Notes: a model not told the origin generated them from the sequence alone. Shown: positions 21,748-34,185, counted from the stretch's first letter. The stretch: DNA of 64,000 nt from Wyeomyia smithii (GCF_029784165.1 NC_073694.1:48083674-48147673); one strand, 5' to 3'. Numbers and translations are program-made.

Positions 21748-22146
21748 CAATGATACCTCGATATAACGTAACTTTTGTAAATATCTTAAAATTACAGTAC
21801 ACAAAATTACAAAGTTTACATCATTTATTTTTGGGGTGTATAATGTTGTAAATCAATGTTTTTAGTATGTTTTCAAACCGATAAGTACCGTAAAATGAGG
21901 TAAAATTGTTATTTTTTTTCAATGTTTCGTCACTGATTAAGATTGTTTACGAATATTTTCTTAAAGGGGCATGAGACAGATTTATTATACTGCTAGGTTA
22001 AGGGAAATAAGTTTTTGCGCACCTTTGAGTAATCATCAAGAATTTTGTATCAATGAAAAAATAACTTTTTCGTTCTTCGATATAAAGTAACTCGAAATAA
22101 CGTAACGAAACAAAAAATAAAGTTGTCTTATATTGAAGATTGACTG
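21748..22146. mobile_element. pogo-like MITE (399 bp)
   Basis: TA (21746-21747) precedes CAATGATACCTCGATATAAC, and the right end, read in reverse, is CAGTCAATCTTCAATATAAG, followed by TA (22147-22148). About two thirds of the terminal 28 bp pair. The motif CGATATAACGTAAC recurs near both ends in variant forms (TCGATATAAAGTAACTCG, AAATAACGTAACG). No coding capacity. Assignment rests on the TA target, the CA-start ends and the repeated subterminal motif shared with the other pogo-like elements. Confidence 0.65.
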
Positions 22147-22148
22147 TA

Positions 22149-23410
22149 TTCTTTTTGGATGACTTATTTCTTGCTATCTATTGTGTTCCGCAGCCTAAGA
22201 AAAAGATCCAAATAACTGTTTCTTATTTTAAAATCAAGTAAACAAACAAGAATGCTATAGAAAACAAACTGGACTGGATTAAACTGGATTTTTCTTTTAA
22301 TTCATAATCTAGTGTTTTCTACCCTATTTTGTTCATATTTAATCATTTGTCCCTGTGAATATTGTGTTTACATTTTCATTACTCCCCTATTCATTCCCAC
22401 ACCTTTTTTCTATGCAACTAAAAACTCCAAAAAACCGTAACTACTTGAATTTTTTTTAGTCATACTGGAAGTGAAATACAGTGAGGTGACAATTGTAATA
22501 ATAAGCCGAAAATTACTTCAAAAAACGAAAACGAAAACAGTGTAAGGAAAAAAATAAAAAGAATAATAGTAATATAATAAAACAATAAACATTTAGAAAG
22601 AAGCAGGTAGATTGCCACAGAAATGTTAAAAATGAAAGAGTAATCAGTGAAAATATAGAGTAAAAAAAAAAAACGTAAACAATAAGAAAAGCACAAGAAA
22701 ACAATAAAAGACTCACACTCTGCGAATGTATACCAACAAGCCAATTTTTGAACTCCTCTTATCAGTAATGTGAATGTTTCTCCTCGGTTACATAATATTT
22801 GATCCTTCCAAAAACGAACAGTCAAATTTCATGTGTTTGACAAGCTGTAAATAGTGTTATGCACAATTTAAGTAAAATTAACAGAAATAACAAGATGACC
22901 AGAAGTGCATCCTGAGTAAAAACTTGTCTTACATAATTTCATTCTGAAAATTTTGGAATAATGTCAAGTTTTAACAAAAAATTAAATTTCAAGCGAACAT
23001 TTAATTTTTTTTTTGGATTAACATAAAATTTAATGTACTAAATTTTAATTTTTTAAACCAAAATTTGAAATAATTCATTTAATCGTTTTGTAGAAGAATT
23101 ACTTCCATTCTACTAAAACGCTTAATAGAGAATTCATTCGAAAAAGGTTGCATTTAGGAAGGGATCAGTTAATTGTAAGCTTTTTGATTTAGATTTTTTC
23201 TTGTGTTAAAACACAAATATTTTGGAAAAGCTTCACATTTATTTTTTTTTTTCAAAATTAGCCTTAAATAAACAAAGTCGTCCTTTATTTTCCTGTTCTG
23301 GACTTGCTGCCAGAAATTTTGCTACAACTTCAAGATTCTTAAAAAAAATTCAACACGAGGGGCCCCCCTAGTCCTGGGCCAGACGTGAAGACATAATAGA
23401 GACCTTTTTT
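22149..23410. other. Very AT-rich spacer
   Basis: Purine-rich stretches near 22500-22690 give a hydrophobic-looking minus ORF (22460-22825) that is a composition artefact. Nothing else is recognised. Confidence 0.4.
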
Positions 23411-23540
23411 GCCTTTCTCCTAGAAAGGTATAGCAATCACTGAAAAAACCAAAGGTATAAAAGTGCTCCAAAGGGTCGAATCTCGTATATCAATCGACTT
23501 AGTTCGACGAGCTGAGCATTTTCTGTATGTTTGTGTGTGT

Positions 23541-23581
<41 letters not shown>

Positions 23582-25537
23582 TGTATGTATGTAACGGTCT
23601 CCCAATCTCACTCGATTTCCTCAGAGATGGCTGACCGATTTTCATAAAACTAATTTCAAATGAAAGGTCTAGTTGCCCCATAAGACCCTATTGAATTTTA
23701 TTGTAATCGGATTTTTGGTTTCGAGGTTATGTATCAAAATATGAAAATCACAAAACTTCATTATCTCAGAAACTACAAAACCGATGTGTACAAAATTGGT
23801 ATCAAAAAAACAGGCTTGTTTTTTGAACCATTTGTGGAATAATTTCATAATGATTGGACATGTAGTTCAAAAGTTATGCAAAGAAACGTGTTTCAAAAAC
23901 TGTTTAAACTCACTCACTTTTCTCAGAGATGGCTGGACCGATTTTCACAAAATTAGTGTCATATGGAAGGTCTTGCTTCCCCATAAGACCCTATTGAATT
24001 TTATTGTTATTGGACTTTAACTTTGTTCGTTATGTATAATAATGTGAAATCAGGCTATGACAAGAAACATGTTTCTAAGACTGTTTGAGCTCACCCACTT
24101 TTCTCAGAGATGGATGGACCGATTTTCACAAAATAAGTTGCAATAGAAAGGTCTAGTTGCCTGATAAAACCATTTTGAATTTTATTATAATCGGACTGTA
24201 ACTTTGTCTGTTATGTATCAAAATGTAAAAGTAATGAAACTCCATTATCTCAGAAACTACACAACCGATTTGAACAAAATAGGTATCAAATAAACGGGCT
24301 GTCTTTAAAACCCCTAAATAACGAATTTTATGATGGTTGAATATGTAGTTCGAAGGTTATGAAAAGAAACGTGTTCAGAAAACTTCATCAAATTCACTCG
24401 TTTTGCCAAAGATGGCATCACTGATTTCAACAATCTTAGTTTTAAATTGAAGGTTTAGTTGCTTTAAGACAAGTTGACAAAATCGAAAAAAATGCTGCTC
24501 TAAAGCTCATAATAGTTGCCCTAGAAAGAAAAAAAATTACAGGAGAAGCTATAATTTTTCATTTTTTATTAGTTTGACCTTCGGGGCAACACTTGTGTTG
24601 ACCAGTGTGATCGGACTATTATTTTATTCATTATGTGTTAAATTGTAAAATATTGAAAATCTCTTCTTTCAAAAGTTACACGACTTATTTAAAGAAAACA
24701 GGTGTCGCAAATTCAGATTTCAAAATGAAGTATGAAGTGTATTCCTGGTCTCTGAGGATCATCCCGGGTAATGAAAAACTCACATTGGGTAATGTTTGTT
24801 CCTTTCTGGCCTCAGGGTATCATACCGCTTCCCCAAATCGTATTGGATGATATTTGTCATTTTAGGCTGTTGATCGGAAACTGTCGCCATATTCGCCATA
24901 GAAATACCCAGATTAGGCAGTTCGGCAATTTCATGATGGATTTTATGATTTTATGATCATCAGGCTACCAGAAGTGGTCATCTAGATTAAAAATGGGGTT
25001 TGAGGTCGGATTCTGGCCACTGGGTATAATCCAGGTTTCAAGAACCCATATTGATTGGTATTTGCCCATTCATTGGCTGCCCCTCATAAACGATCAGTAA
25101 TATCAATTGCGTTAAAGAATTTTATTTTCACTGATGAGATCATTTAAAAATTATGTATAAGGAACAACATTTAATTATACATTATATGAAATCTACTGAC
25201 TGAAGTTGACATAAACAATCTAAATATTTATACGCAGTATATGAGTACAAATCGATTACACCACAATCAAAACAAAATCGCATCATATATTTGAAGGAAT
25301 TTAATGCTATTTGCATGTATATGTGTTAATATATGTTCATATGTGTAAGAATGTTATATTTTAAATGTTCGGTATAGTTGTGCTGTTGGCTACCAAAAAA
25401 TTGTTGTTTAGAATGAATAACAAATCCAGCAGAAATTATCAAAGTGTGTTTTTTAAGTGTTGGAGTAAATCTATTTTAACAAATTATATGTTTGAAGAAG
25501 AAAGGCTGGGTCTCATCGCTAGGTGGATTAATTTAGG
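23411..25537 (+). repeat. (TG)n-bearing long repeat, copy C
   Basis: It begins GCCTTTCTCCTAGAAAGGTA and ends AGGTGGATTAATTTAGG, each next to a run of T. It contains TTCGACGAGCTGAGCATT, a TG tract (about 23527-23590), and four successive segments starting near 23622, 23925, 24106 and 24408 with CAGAGATGGCTGGACCGATT and CCCCATAAGACCCTATTG. It is the inverse of copy B. The part after about 24500 is not in copy B and may be older insertion or subfamily sequence. Confidence 0.75.
23527..23590. repeat. (TG)n microsatellite
   Basis: TG repeats with TATG interruptions inside copy C; the His-Thr minus ORFs here are artefacts. Confidence 0.95.
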
Positions 25538-26227
25538 TTTTTTTTTGTTCATCACCTTTCAGCGAAGGGTAGAGTCATTTAAAAATTTAAAATTTCTTAC
25601 TTCTAATTTTTATCAGAAAAGAGGGTTTCGCGAAAATATCTGCCACTTAAATCCGGCCCTGGATGCACACCTCTTTTGCACCCACAAAGCTTCATTCATT
25701 TTCAGGTCGTTGAAAGCAAGGTTGCTACAAGGCTTTCCGCGCAAATCCGCAAAACCGCATAAGCCACGCCGACTGTAACAACCCTGAAACTGAGATCAAA
25801 TTTCGAAAAGCGGGTTGAGTTTTTATTTTGAAATTAAATGGCCATTCATCTATGATGTTATCAGCTTTAAAATATTCGAAAAAAAATATTTTCATAGAAG
25901 TCTGATCCTATTTGAAGAGTATCAGTATCATTCAGTGAGAATGACTCATCCATAGATAACGAATCAACCATAGATAACGGGTCATCCATAGATCATTACA
26001 AACAACAATAAATTAAATATCTGCTGTGCAAAATTCTTCGAAATAGAATAAAAATGCGTGTTTTATTGTTTTATTTCTTCATGAGTATTAAAGAGCTATG
26101 AATTTTCCAAAAACAAATAAAAAAAATAAAGCCAGAACGGTTTGTTTGAAGTTGTAGTTAATACTTTTGATCTTCCAAAAAATACATTTTGAAAAATACA
26201 TGTAAAAAGTGGACATATATAGAGATC
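25538..26227. other. AT-rich spacer
   Basis: Contains a short repeated phrase (CATAGATAACG, two to three times near 25950-25990) and no recognisable gene. Confidence 0.4.
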
Positions 26228-26340
26228 AACCGGCGCACTGCACAGTATTGCTGAACATGTCCGGGCATGTTAGAATTATTATCCAGATCTGTTGTGCTGC
26301 TTTTTTTTGTATGGACTTCCTCACTGCGACCAGATCGTTG
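26228..26340 (+). repeat. Dispersed ~110-bp repeat R, copy 1
   Basis: It shares GCTGAACATGTCCGG, GTTAGAATTATTATCCAGA and TCTGTTG-type blocks with 28318-28400 and 28861-28980. The family contains a palindromic CATGTCCGG(G/A)CATGT core. No ORF. Confidence 0.65.
26253..26272. promoter_or_regulatory. p53-family-like double half-site (speculative)
   Basis: GAACATGTCC abuts GGGCATGTTA with no spacer. Each decamer fits RRRCWWGYYY except the last base of the second. It lies in repeat R. Function is pure inference from pattern. Confidence 0.2.
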
Positions 26341-26641
26341 ATCTATTGTAAGATATGCCCGGGTGTCTGCTGTATCCTGCACTGCTATTATTAGCAATAC
26401 TGCTATTGAGAAGTGGCATGCTTATTTTTATTTTATCAGTGCTTGTGTGTAAGTGGTTTTACCCTTCCTTTTATGTGCTCACTGTTCTACTATACCGTGC
26501 CTCGTTCCTCCTGCCAAATATCACCAATTTCAATCCCCAGGAGAAGTTTCGTCGTGCGTCCTTCTGGCCAGTTTTATCAATTAGAGGGACTTATTTTTGA
26601 TAAGAGGAAGCCACGCAAAGGTATTATAAATTTCAGCGTAA

Positions 26642-26735
26642 AGGAAGGGTAAGTGGTGGGGGAGCCTTAGAATAAACCCATGCATAAGTCCTTTTTTACA
26701 TCGAATGGGCTGATTCTACTAAGATTCGAACCAAC
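26642..26735 (-). mobile_element. SINE family 3, part interrupted by the foldback element
   Basis: The segment includes AATAAACCCATGCATAAGTC and TTCTACTAAGATTCGAACC, which in reverse gives a B-box (GGTTCGAATCTTAG). The remainder resumes at 28262 after the inserted foldback element. The same family occurs at 29425, 34800 and 52690. Confidence 0.7.
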
Positions 26736-28261
26736 GCACACTGTTTCGAAAGCTGCGAAAACGTGATCGAAATTATTTTGATCCAAAAACATTGATTCTA
26801 GAGCCGTGACGTCTTCAGCAAAGTTGTTCCATTAATCATTCTCCATGTTATAGAACAATTCCATGATTTATCTACTCAACAGTGAGAAACGAGTTTTACT
26901 TTTCTCATTTCGGAATATAAAAATCCAGCAATGTTGTAGCCAATTTTAAAAGAAACAAATTTGTTGAAGACATCATACTTCTATCTATTTATTTAAATGG
27001 ACTTTTGTGGAGTTTTCTATAGATTGCTATAAAAATCGTTTTTTGCTGTTTAACTTTTTATAGTGATTTTCTACAATTTTCGAATGCACTACAAAACTAT
27101 TTGCTACAATAAAGCAAACAATATCTCCGAAAAAAGTTTATTTTTATCTCACATATATTATTGGTTGTTGACGATTTTTACTAGAAAAATGCGCTAATTT
27201 ACACTAATTACTCTTAACTCAAAAAATAATGATTTTGGAGCAATAATGTCTTCAGTAAAGTTGTTCTATTAATTATTCTCCATTTTGTAAAAGTTATAAT
27301 TTTGTGATTAATCTACCTAAAAGTGAGAAATGAGTTTTATTTTTCTCATTTTTGCATATAAAAATACACTTTGCTGAGTAAAGTTTTAGCACATTTTGTA
27401 AGAAACAACTTTGTCGAAGGCACTATATATGTATTTGCTAATTTAAATGAACTGTTGTGAAGTTTTCTCTAGAATGCCTCTTGAACTTTTTTTTTCAATA
27501 TAACTTTTTATAGTGATTTTCTAAAATTTTTCAATGTTCTACAATGTTGTTAACTACAATAAAACACACAAGTTCACCGAAGAAAGTTTATTTTTATCTC
27601 TCAAGTTTATTTAGTTATTAAAGATTTTTATTAAAATAATGCAATTATTTATTTACAAATATCTGCACAAGAGACAGCGAGAGATAAATACCTTTATCTG
27701 GACTAATTGACGTTTTCCTTATACTTAAATATAGAAAAGGTTTAATTTGCAGATATTTTCAGATTTTAAAGATATCTGTTAGTAAATTAGTGCATTGTTT
27801 AAATAAAAATCGTCAATAACCGATGAAATATGAGAGATAAAAATGAACTTTCTTGGATAAAATTGTGTGTTTTGTGATAGTAAACAACAATGTAGAACAT
27901 TGCAAAATTGTAGAAAATCACCACTAAATGTTATATTGAAAAAAATATTTTTAGTGGCCATATGTAGAAACCTCCACAAAAGTGCATTGAAAAAAGCAGA
28001 TAGAAGTATTGTACCTTTGAGAATGTTTGTTTTTTATAAAATGTGCAACAATTTTGCCGAACGAAGTGAATTTTTTTACGCAAAAATGAAAAAAAAAAAT
28101 TCGCTTCTCACTGTTAAGTGGATTAATCACAAAATTGCAACTTCTATAAAGTGGAGAATAATTAATGTATCAACTTTCCTGGAGGCATTATGGCTCTAAA
28201 ATCTAGTTTTTTGGGTCAAAATAATTTCGATCACGTTTTTGCAGCTTTGGAAACAGTGTGC
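26736..28261. mobile_element. Foldback element F1 with 3-bp target duplication
   Basis: The left end GCACACTGTTTCGAAAGCTG and the right end, reversed, GCACACTGTTTCCAAAGCTG match over at least 50 bp with few differences (continuing AAAACGTGATCGAAATTATT). AAC flanks both sides (26733-26735, 28262-28264). The left arm holds two direct copies of a unit of about 420 bp (about 26803-27230 and 27232-27640; each has AGTTGTTC-ATTAAT-ATTCTCCAT and GAGTTTTA-TTTTCTCATTT), and the right arm a mirrored copy. There is no coding capacity. The superfamily is not assigned; 3-bp duplications and a CACTG-like end recall CACTA or PIF elements but do not fit either cleanly. Confidence 0.8.
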
Positions 28262-28318
28262 AACGACCATTCGATTGACAAAGCGGACCCTGTAACCTTG
28301 CGGCTTCGTAGCTCCTCA
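28262..28318 (-). mobile_element. SINE family 3, remainder after the foldback insertion
   Basis: GACCATTCGATTGACAAAGC, then GACCCTGTAACCTTGCGGCT; it continues the tRNA-like part broken at 26735. In reverse the anticodon-arm-like CCGCTTTG-TCAA pattern precedes the B-box. Confidence 0.65.
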
Positions 28319-28440
28319 TGTTAGAATTATTATCCAGAACTGTTGCGTTGTGTTTGCTTTTCGCGGTAGCGTTCTTCATTGTCTTGTTTATTTGCGGTTA
28401 ACAACAAGAAAACTTGAGTTATCCCGTGTCATCGGTAAGT
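28319..28440 (+). repeat. Dispersed repeat R, copy 2 (5'-truncated)
   Basis: CATGTTAGAATTATTATCCA, then GTAGCGTTCTTCATTG and a segment ending ATCCCGTGTCATCGG. It joins directly to the SINE 3 fragment. Confidence 0.6.
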
Positions 28441-28860
28441 TGTAATCCAACAAGATACTAAACCAAACAAACTTGTCACTATTGTGAAAATAGAACCACA
28501 GCATTTTTTAATGCTCCAGATCATCATATTTTCTTTGTCACAGCGATAACCTGTACACAAAAAAAGTGTACAATTGAGTTCTTGCTTTTCTTTGTGTCCA
28601 TGACTCAACCCCTGACGGGGCAGCTATCGAAAATGTTTGATTTTTTTGCCATTAGTTTACGATTTTTTTTTGCGGTACACCCATGGCAAATTCAACTTTC
28701 AGTAGTCACATACAAAAGCTCTGCAGCGCGGCGAGATGACGGTTGACTCTTACTAGAAACTGGCTCGACCCGCAGCCGGCAGGGCAGTAGCTGATTTTAT
28801 CGTAGCAGCAAGACTGAGGCTGAGCAGGCGACTCATTCGATCGCAGTGTTTCACAGGAGA

Positions 28861-29040
28861 TGGACGAACCAGCGCACCGCACAGCATTGCTGAACATGTC
28901 CGGACATGTAAGTAATATTGTCCAGATCTGTCGCGTCGCGTTTGCTTTCAGCAGTAGCGTTCTTTATTACCTTATTTGCTTTCATGTGTAGGGTGTGCGA
29001 AGAACAACAAAAGAGCAGGAACCATCCCGTGACATTTTCA
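28861..29040 (+). repeat. Dispersed repeat R, copy 3
   Basis: It contains a perfect 16-bp palindrome, ACATGTCCGGACATGT (28894-28909), AATATTGTCCAGATCTGT, and a tail like copy 2. The p53-like arrangement of copy 1 recurs at 28892-28911. Confidence 0.65.
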
Positions 29041-29149
29041 CTCGACAAACAATTTTCAATCTGAGAGTTTCCACATGAATCTCGTTCTGGGCTCCAATTT
29101 CAAATAGTTTTGTTTAGTTTGCTATTTGCTGAAAAAGGAAAATCGTCAC

Positions 29150-29289
29150 AGGTTCGAGTCTCGGTTCGGGAGGGACTGTTTGTGTCAGTAGGATCGTAGC
29201 GCTAGCCCCGCAATTGTTCTGTACACTTAACAGTTGGCTGCGAGGTCTGTGTATAATAAACGGAACGGAACCAAGGCTTTGCGTTGCTC
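29150..29289 (+). mobile_element. SINE family 1, 5'-truncated copy
   Basis: It begins inside the tRNA-like part (GGTTCGAGTCTCGGTTCGG) and runs through GTCAGTAGGATCGTAGCGCT and ACACTTAACAGTTGGCTGCG to ACCAAGGCTTTGCGTTGC. Compared with 19663-19876 it lacks the first half of the tRNA-like head. Confidence 0.82.
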
Positions 29290-29424
29290 TTACTCATGTT
29301 ACAATTTCGTTTACTATTTGTTTTAATGGAATCTGAAAATACCATAGTCCAACACTTTTATTATTGACAATATCGCTACAGAGAGTAAATGACTTGATTT
29401 TTATAATTATTGTAGAATTCAACG

Positions 29425-29525
29425 TGAAGGAAGGGCTAAGGCGGAGAGTAGCCTAAGAATAAACCCACGGCCACCCGCTGTCAAAGCGGACTCAGAAACC
29501 TTGCGGCTACGAAGTTCCCTCTCTG
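29425..29525 (-). mobile_element. SINE family 3, internally deleted copy
   Basis: AGCCTAAGAATAAACCCACG joins directly to GCTGTCAAAGCGGACTC and CCTTGCGGCTACGAAGTTC, so the B-box part present in other copies is missing. Confidence 0.6.
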
Positions 29526-30065
29526 GTCGTGTCTTGGATATACCCCCTTCACGATCAAGGCGCGCTGTTTGGGTTTTAAAGTTGTCTATAATCATTTTAT
29601 TTTTGGATGAGCCTTTTTTTAAAATTAGTCGTGAGTCATAAAAAAAAAAATAATGGAACAAAATTTTTAGTCCATAGAAACATCTGTGTAAATTTTTACC
29701 CAGACCAAAAATTGTTGCCTTATATCACTCATACAACTATACTTGTGGTCTAACTCGTTTCTTTTGATCAATTTAGAACTTTCTTTACTTTTTTTATCCA
29801 TCATTTTAAAATTAGTTTCTCTTACGTTTGCTATAAATATTAGAGTGTTTCGAAATGATAAGGTATTCATAAGAATAAAAAAAATAAAAATTTTGGGAGG
29901 AAGAAAAATTTAAAAAAAAAACAGGGGATTTTTTGAATTAAAATTTTATTATTTTTTTCGTGGATTTTTGAATATTTTGGCTATAAGGAAACATTTGTGA
30001 AATTGTTCTTAACATAAATGTTGGATAAATTAGGTAAATAATCTTAACTGCAATATCCTTCACAT
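29526..30065. other. AT-rich spacer
   Basis: No ORF or repeat recognised beyond A/T runs near 29640 and 29880-29930. Confidence 0.4.
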
Positions 30066-30105
30066 CCGACGTTTCGGCCGTTGCTTGCGGCCTTTTTCGG
30101 AGAAA
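30066..30105 (-). ncRNA. Hammerhead-like motif, Penelope type (orphan)
   Basis: On the minus strand CCGAAAA is followed by a perfect 5-bp hairpin GGCCG/CGGCC with loop CAAGCAA, then GAAACGTCGG. Stem II and GAAA match the minimal hammerhead of Penelope-like terminal repeats; the CUGANGA strand is degraded at two positions. No PLE coding sequence is seen nearby, so this is probably a solo terminal-repeat remnant. Confidence 0.35.
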
Positions 30106-33100
30106 TTCCAAAATAAATTAATTCATTGGACACACATTCTACAAAATTTCTGGTACATGTTTACTTACAAATATAACGGTTTTCATTTAAAGCAGGAGCT
30201 GTGCGGGTAATGTTATCTATGCCAAATTGTGCTATTAAATTTGGGACTGTCGGGACAGGGAATCATGTAAAATGTTCTTATTTACAGATACTGTAAAACC
30301 AAAATCCAAAACTAAAATAACCAATCGTCATCACGAAAAAACTAAATTGCCAATGTATTGATTAAGCTTGAAAAAAAAATTATAAGAAAAATAACACATT
30401 TTACATATTATGTCGTATGAGATACTTTCCCAAATATTCATGGAACATTCGCCGATCATAAAACGCTATTGGTGGGTTTTGCAAAAAAATTTCAGGCCCT
30501 CTTTTTTATTTGAAACTCAAGGATTCAATATAAATGCAAAAATCATAATACAAATTGTGTTTCGAGACCCAGGAGACGCTATCGCTTGATATATGTTGGA
30601 TTCCTCAGGATATTTTACATGAAATATTAAATTTTCACGGAGTTACATTGTTTTACTTTGGAAATAGAATTTTGTATTTCTCCAATATCCATCATGACCA
30701 CCATGCGTCTTCATTGAAAAAAGCTCCCTCAATGCAAATATATCAAAAGATAGGGCCTTCTGGGTCTTGAACCTTCCTAAGAGATAAACGGTTGGTTGCC
30801 GAATAAAGGGTAGAAACCCTTCGTACAGTTCAGCAGCTGATCAGTTTAACGTTGAACAATCCTTTTTGTTCCTTGGATAGCTGACTTTCAAAAATAACCT
30901 TTTGAAGCATAGTACCTAATGAAATAACCGCATTTAAAAGCATTCCGAATGTTCCTTTTTATTTCAAGTTTTTTGGATATAAAACCCTAACTCTACCCTC
31001 CGTTGACCTCCAGTAAGAAGTGAAAGCGAACATAGCTGATTCAAATACCGAGGTATCGTAACCTGTTCCCAAGAGTAGTATAACTCAATTATCACTATCG
31101 TAAAAAGATTAGAAGTTATTACCTAAAGTAATCATTTTCAACTGGCCTTAGCTGAAGAATATGCATAATTAATTAATTTCTCCAGGCCAGCACGAATTTA
31201 TTTTATGCTTTGCAGGTCTAGCTTGGCAATATTTTTAATTATGTCCTACCGGGTTTACCTCTCGTGCTATGGTTGCAAGCATGATTCTTGAGCTGTGTTC
31301 CGGTGTTCTAGTTTCTCAATATGAAAACTTCCCTAGAGCAAGAAAATTTCCTGTTTGTTGTTCCTGATTCGGTGTTTTCACTATTAGTAAACCAGCAAAT
31401 TTGAATTATTATTAGATGGAACGATGGATAATCCCAGCGAAGATTTACGCATTCATCACCAATCGAATTATTCTACTCAATTGAAAAAATCATGGAATCG
31501 TCGGTCAAGCTTAACAGCTTGTCAGCAAATCATTGCATCAAATCGGTACTACCATTTCTCCCACGCGGTAAGCGAAAATCATTGATGTGGTTAGTAAATT
31601 ACTGCGGTTTCGCGCAGCATGTGTGGCCGACATCAGTTTCATTGAAAAATTTATCAGAGGCCTCACAGTAATGCGCGCCGGCCAGCCGATAAATGTTCGA
31701 GCTACCGGGAATTATTTATCCCAATACCACTGGCCTGGCCACAGCACACAGCCGCTGCTGCAGAAACTCCAGTATGGCGGCTTTAAAAATCAGTAGAATT
31801 GCATTCCAGGATTTCCTGACAGCGTCAGATCACATGACGCTAACCGTAATTTGCCGGATAGTGAGAAAAGCGGACAGCTACTAACTGGCGATTACAATCT
31901 GCCAGCTTTTCGAATGTTTCCTAGAACTATCGAGATCTCTGCAAGTAGATCTTTAATCTAAAATAGGAGATTTGTTCCATGCGCATACTAGAAAACCGAA
32001 GCAATGACCTTCTTAGCGGGTGAAATCATTTGCGTCTTCTCTAAAGAAGGCTGTTTTTGATTGATTGTTTTGTCTCGGATATTTAGTAGTGGACCGAAGT
32101 TTTGCTTATAGTTATAAACAAAAGCGTCTTCAAACTTTAGTTTTCTGTTGTTGGTTTTCAGAAAAGGTTTTCAAATAAAAAAGTGACACTACCCTCGTAC
32201 GTGTGCTTATGTTTTACGTGATATATATTCGGATATAATTTTTATTACTGTTAGCGGTGAGTAAAAATTTTTCCACAAAATTGTCGAGAAAACCATCCAG
32301 ATTTTTTGCTACATAAAAACGCAGATTTACTGGCGGCACACAATTTGGCAGTGCCAAAAGGAACACGTGAGTAGCCTAATCTTGTGTGAATGAGCAATAA
32401 GCGAATTAGGTTTGCCACGTGCACCGAATCATAACATAACGGGCAAGGATAAATTCGTAAGCAATACACACACGTTGAGTGCAGTTATTTACAGCTTCCT
32501 CCTATCACTGACTTACACGTCTTGCTCAGGGCAGTTCCTAGAAAAAAAGGCCACGGTTGTTAGCTGCAAGGTAACCTTTCTGTATCTCATTCAATTTGTT
32601 GAAGCTACGTTGTTAATATTAATAATTCAATCATCTTGTGGCCCCCGTGAGTATCGTGACAAGTAAATCTACACTCTATGATGGTAATGAATCGTGAGTG
32701 GCAAACAAAAAAGGATTCGTTGAACTATTATTATTAATGGTCAGAGTGGGTTCCCGTTCTGTTTTCTTGAAAGGGTCGCTTTCATGATTGAGTGACATTA
32801 CGAGGGTATGAAAAATGTGATGAATGGATACGCTACCTACTGACATGCGTAAATATATGGCTTACAGGTAGCATTAGCATTAATCTACCGTATAACTGAA
32901 CTCATCCATTTCCAACTTTACGTTGTAAAACGTAAACGATGCACGTTCTAATTGACAATATTAATTATTTTTATTTTTTTCTTTGCAGGTATGTACGCAA
33001 CACATTGCATGTCACAGCAATTTTTTTCGTTGACGAACGATTTATCCGGAACGAGTAATTCCTGATCGCAGTGCAATTGAACACGATGAAAATTATGCTA

Positions 33101-33819
33101 GAAGTGCGCTCAGGTATGACTACATTTTGTTCCGCTAGTATGGTTCGCAGAATGTGCCAACCTATCAGCGGATACGAATCAATACAGTTATCCGGTAGAG
33201 CGGGAGGCGGAAGCGTACAGCATTCAACCAGATATGCGCCAGGCTCCGCGCAAATGAAAATGCCTACTTCTGGTTCCGATGGGCGTTATTGTTTTCGAAA
33301 CAACATCTGTGTCCGAAAATGGGCCATACCCGCGGGGTACAACATAAACTAGAGTACAACAAATTCCTGCCAGAAAATTAGCACTTCAATTGTTGAATTT
33401 TTGTTGTTGTTAGCAAAAAAGTAAATTCGGACTGTAAACTGGAATAGAGAAATATATAATACAAAAAGGAGTTAGATATAGTCAAACCTGTCTGCTTGTT
33501 AAGTCAATCATCGTCGTGTGGGAGTGATTAAAAACAACTTAAGTTTCAGTTGCCAAAAACAGGTTCTTTATAGAACTATAAAAAGAGTTGAAAATTTTCA
33601 AGGTACGAATAATATTATTCCATTGCGAATAAGTTGGATTCATGATTTTCTTCTTCCTACTTTCACGGCCGGTTCAATATCCGAAGTATTTTTTTCTATG
33701 CAATTCTGTTATCTGTGAGACCACGCCTGTTTGTATAACTCCTCCCCAAAACCCCATATGAAAGATAGCATGCCGAAAAAAAATCTTTATTTTCTTTCCG
33801 AGGTAAACAACAAGATTTG
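30106..33819. other. Long spacer, no supported gene
   Basis: The longest open frames (71-93 codons at 30555, 32412 and 33071) show no domain. The interval 31580-31870 has higher GC and looks non-repetitive; it could be a conserved non-coding block or an exon remnant, but the sequence alone does not show it. Confidence 0.3.
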
Positions 33820-34185
33820 AACCAAGGATGTTACGGATGTGGTTTTTTAGACATCTGCAAATGCGGTTGCGGATACGGATATGTGATTACGGATGTAGAT
33901 GCGGACGTCAATTTTCATGCGGATGTTCCGCATTCATAGATACCGATGCGGATATCCGTAGCATCCCCTGTGTTTTATTTTGCTTATTTCGCATGATCAT
34001 GTCCCTCCCCAGTGCAAAAGTTTTTTAAGCGAGCGAAAATACACCAAGGCAAATTTTTCTACAAAATTTAATGAAGTGATATTTCTTCTCAACATCCGCA
34101 TGGTATGATGTGGATGCGGATGGCACTTTTCATGCAGATGTTTCGCATTTTCAGATGCAGATGCGGATCTCCGCACCATCCCTAG
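33820..34185. repeat. GATGCGGAT-rich degenerate repeat
   Basis: Two related blocks, about 33835-33965 and 34095-34183, are built from variants of GATGCGGATGCGG and share a phrase CATGCRGATGTTYCGCATT followed by GATGCGGAT(A/C)TCCG and a CATCCC end. Probably a decayed tandem repeat, possibly of a larger element. Confidence 0.6.

Noticed and set aside
22460..22825. Hydrophobic minus ORF resembling a membrane protein
   Set aside because: Produced by an A-rich plus strand (Phe/Leu/Ile codons on the other strand); composition artefact.
33071..33352. 93-codon ORF with Gly/Ser-rich stretch
   Set aside because: No homologous motif recognised and no supporting neighbours.
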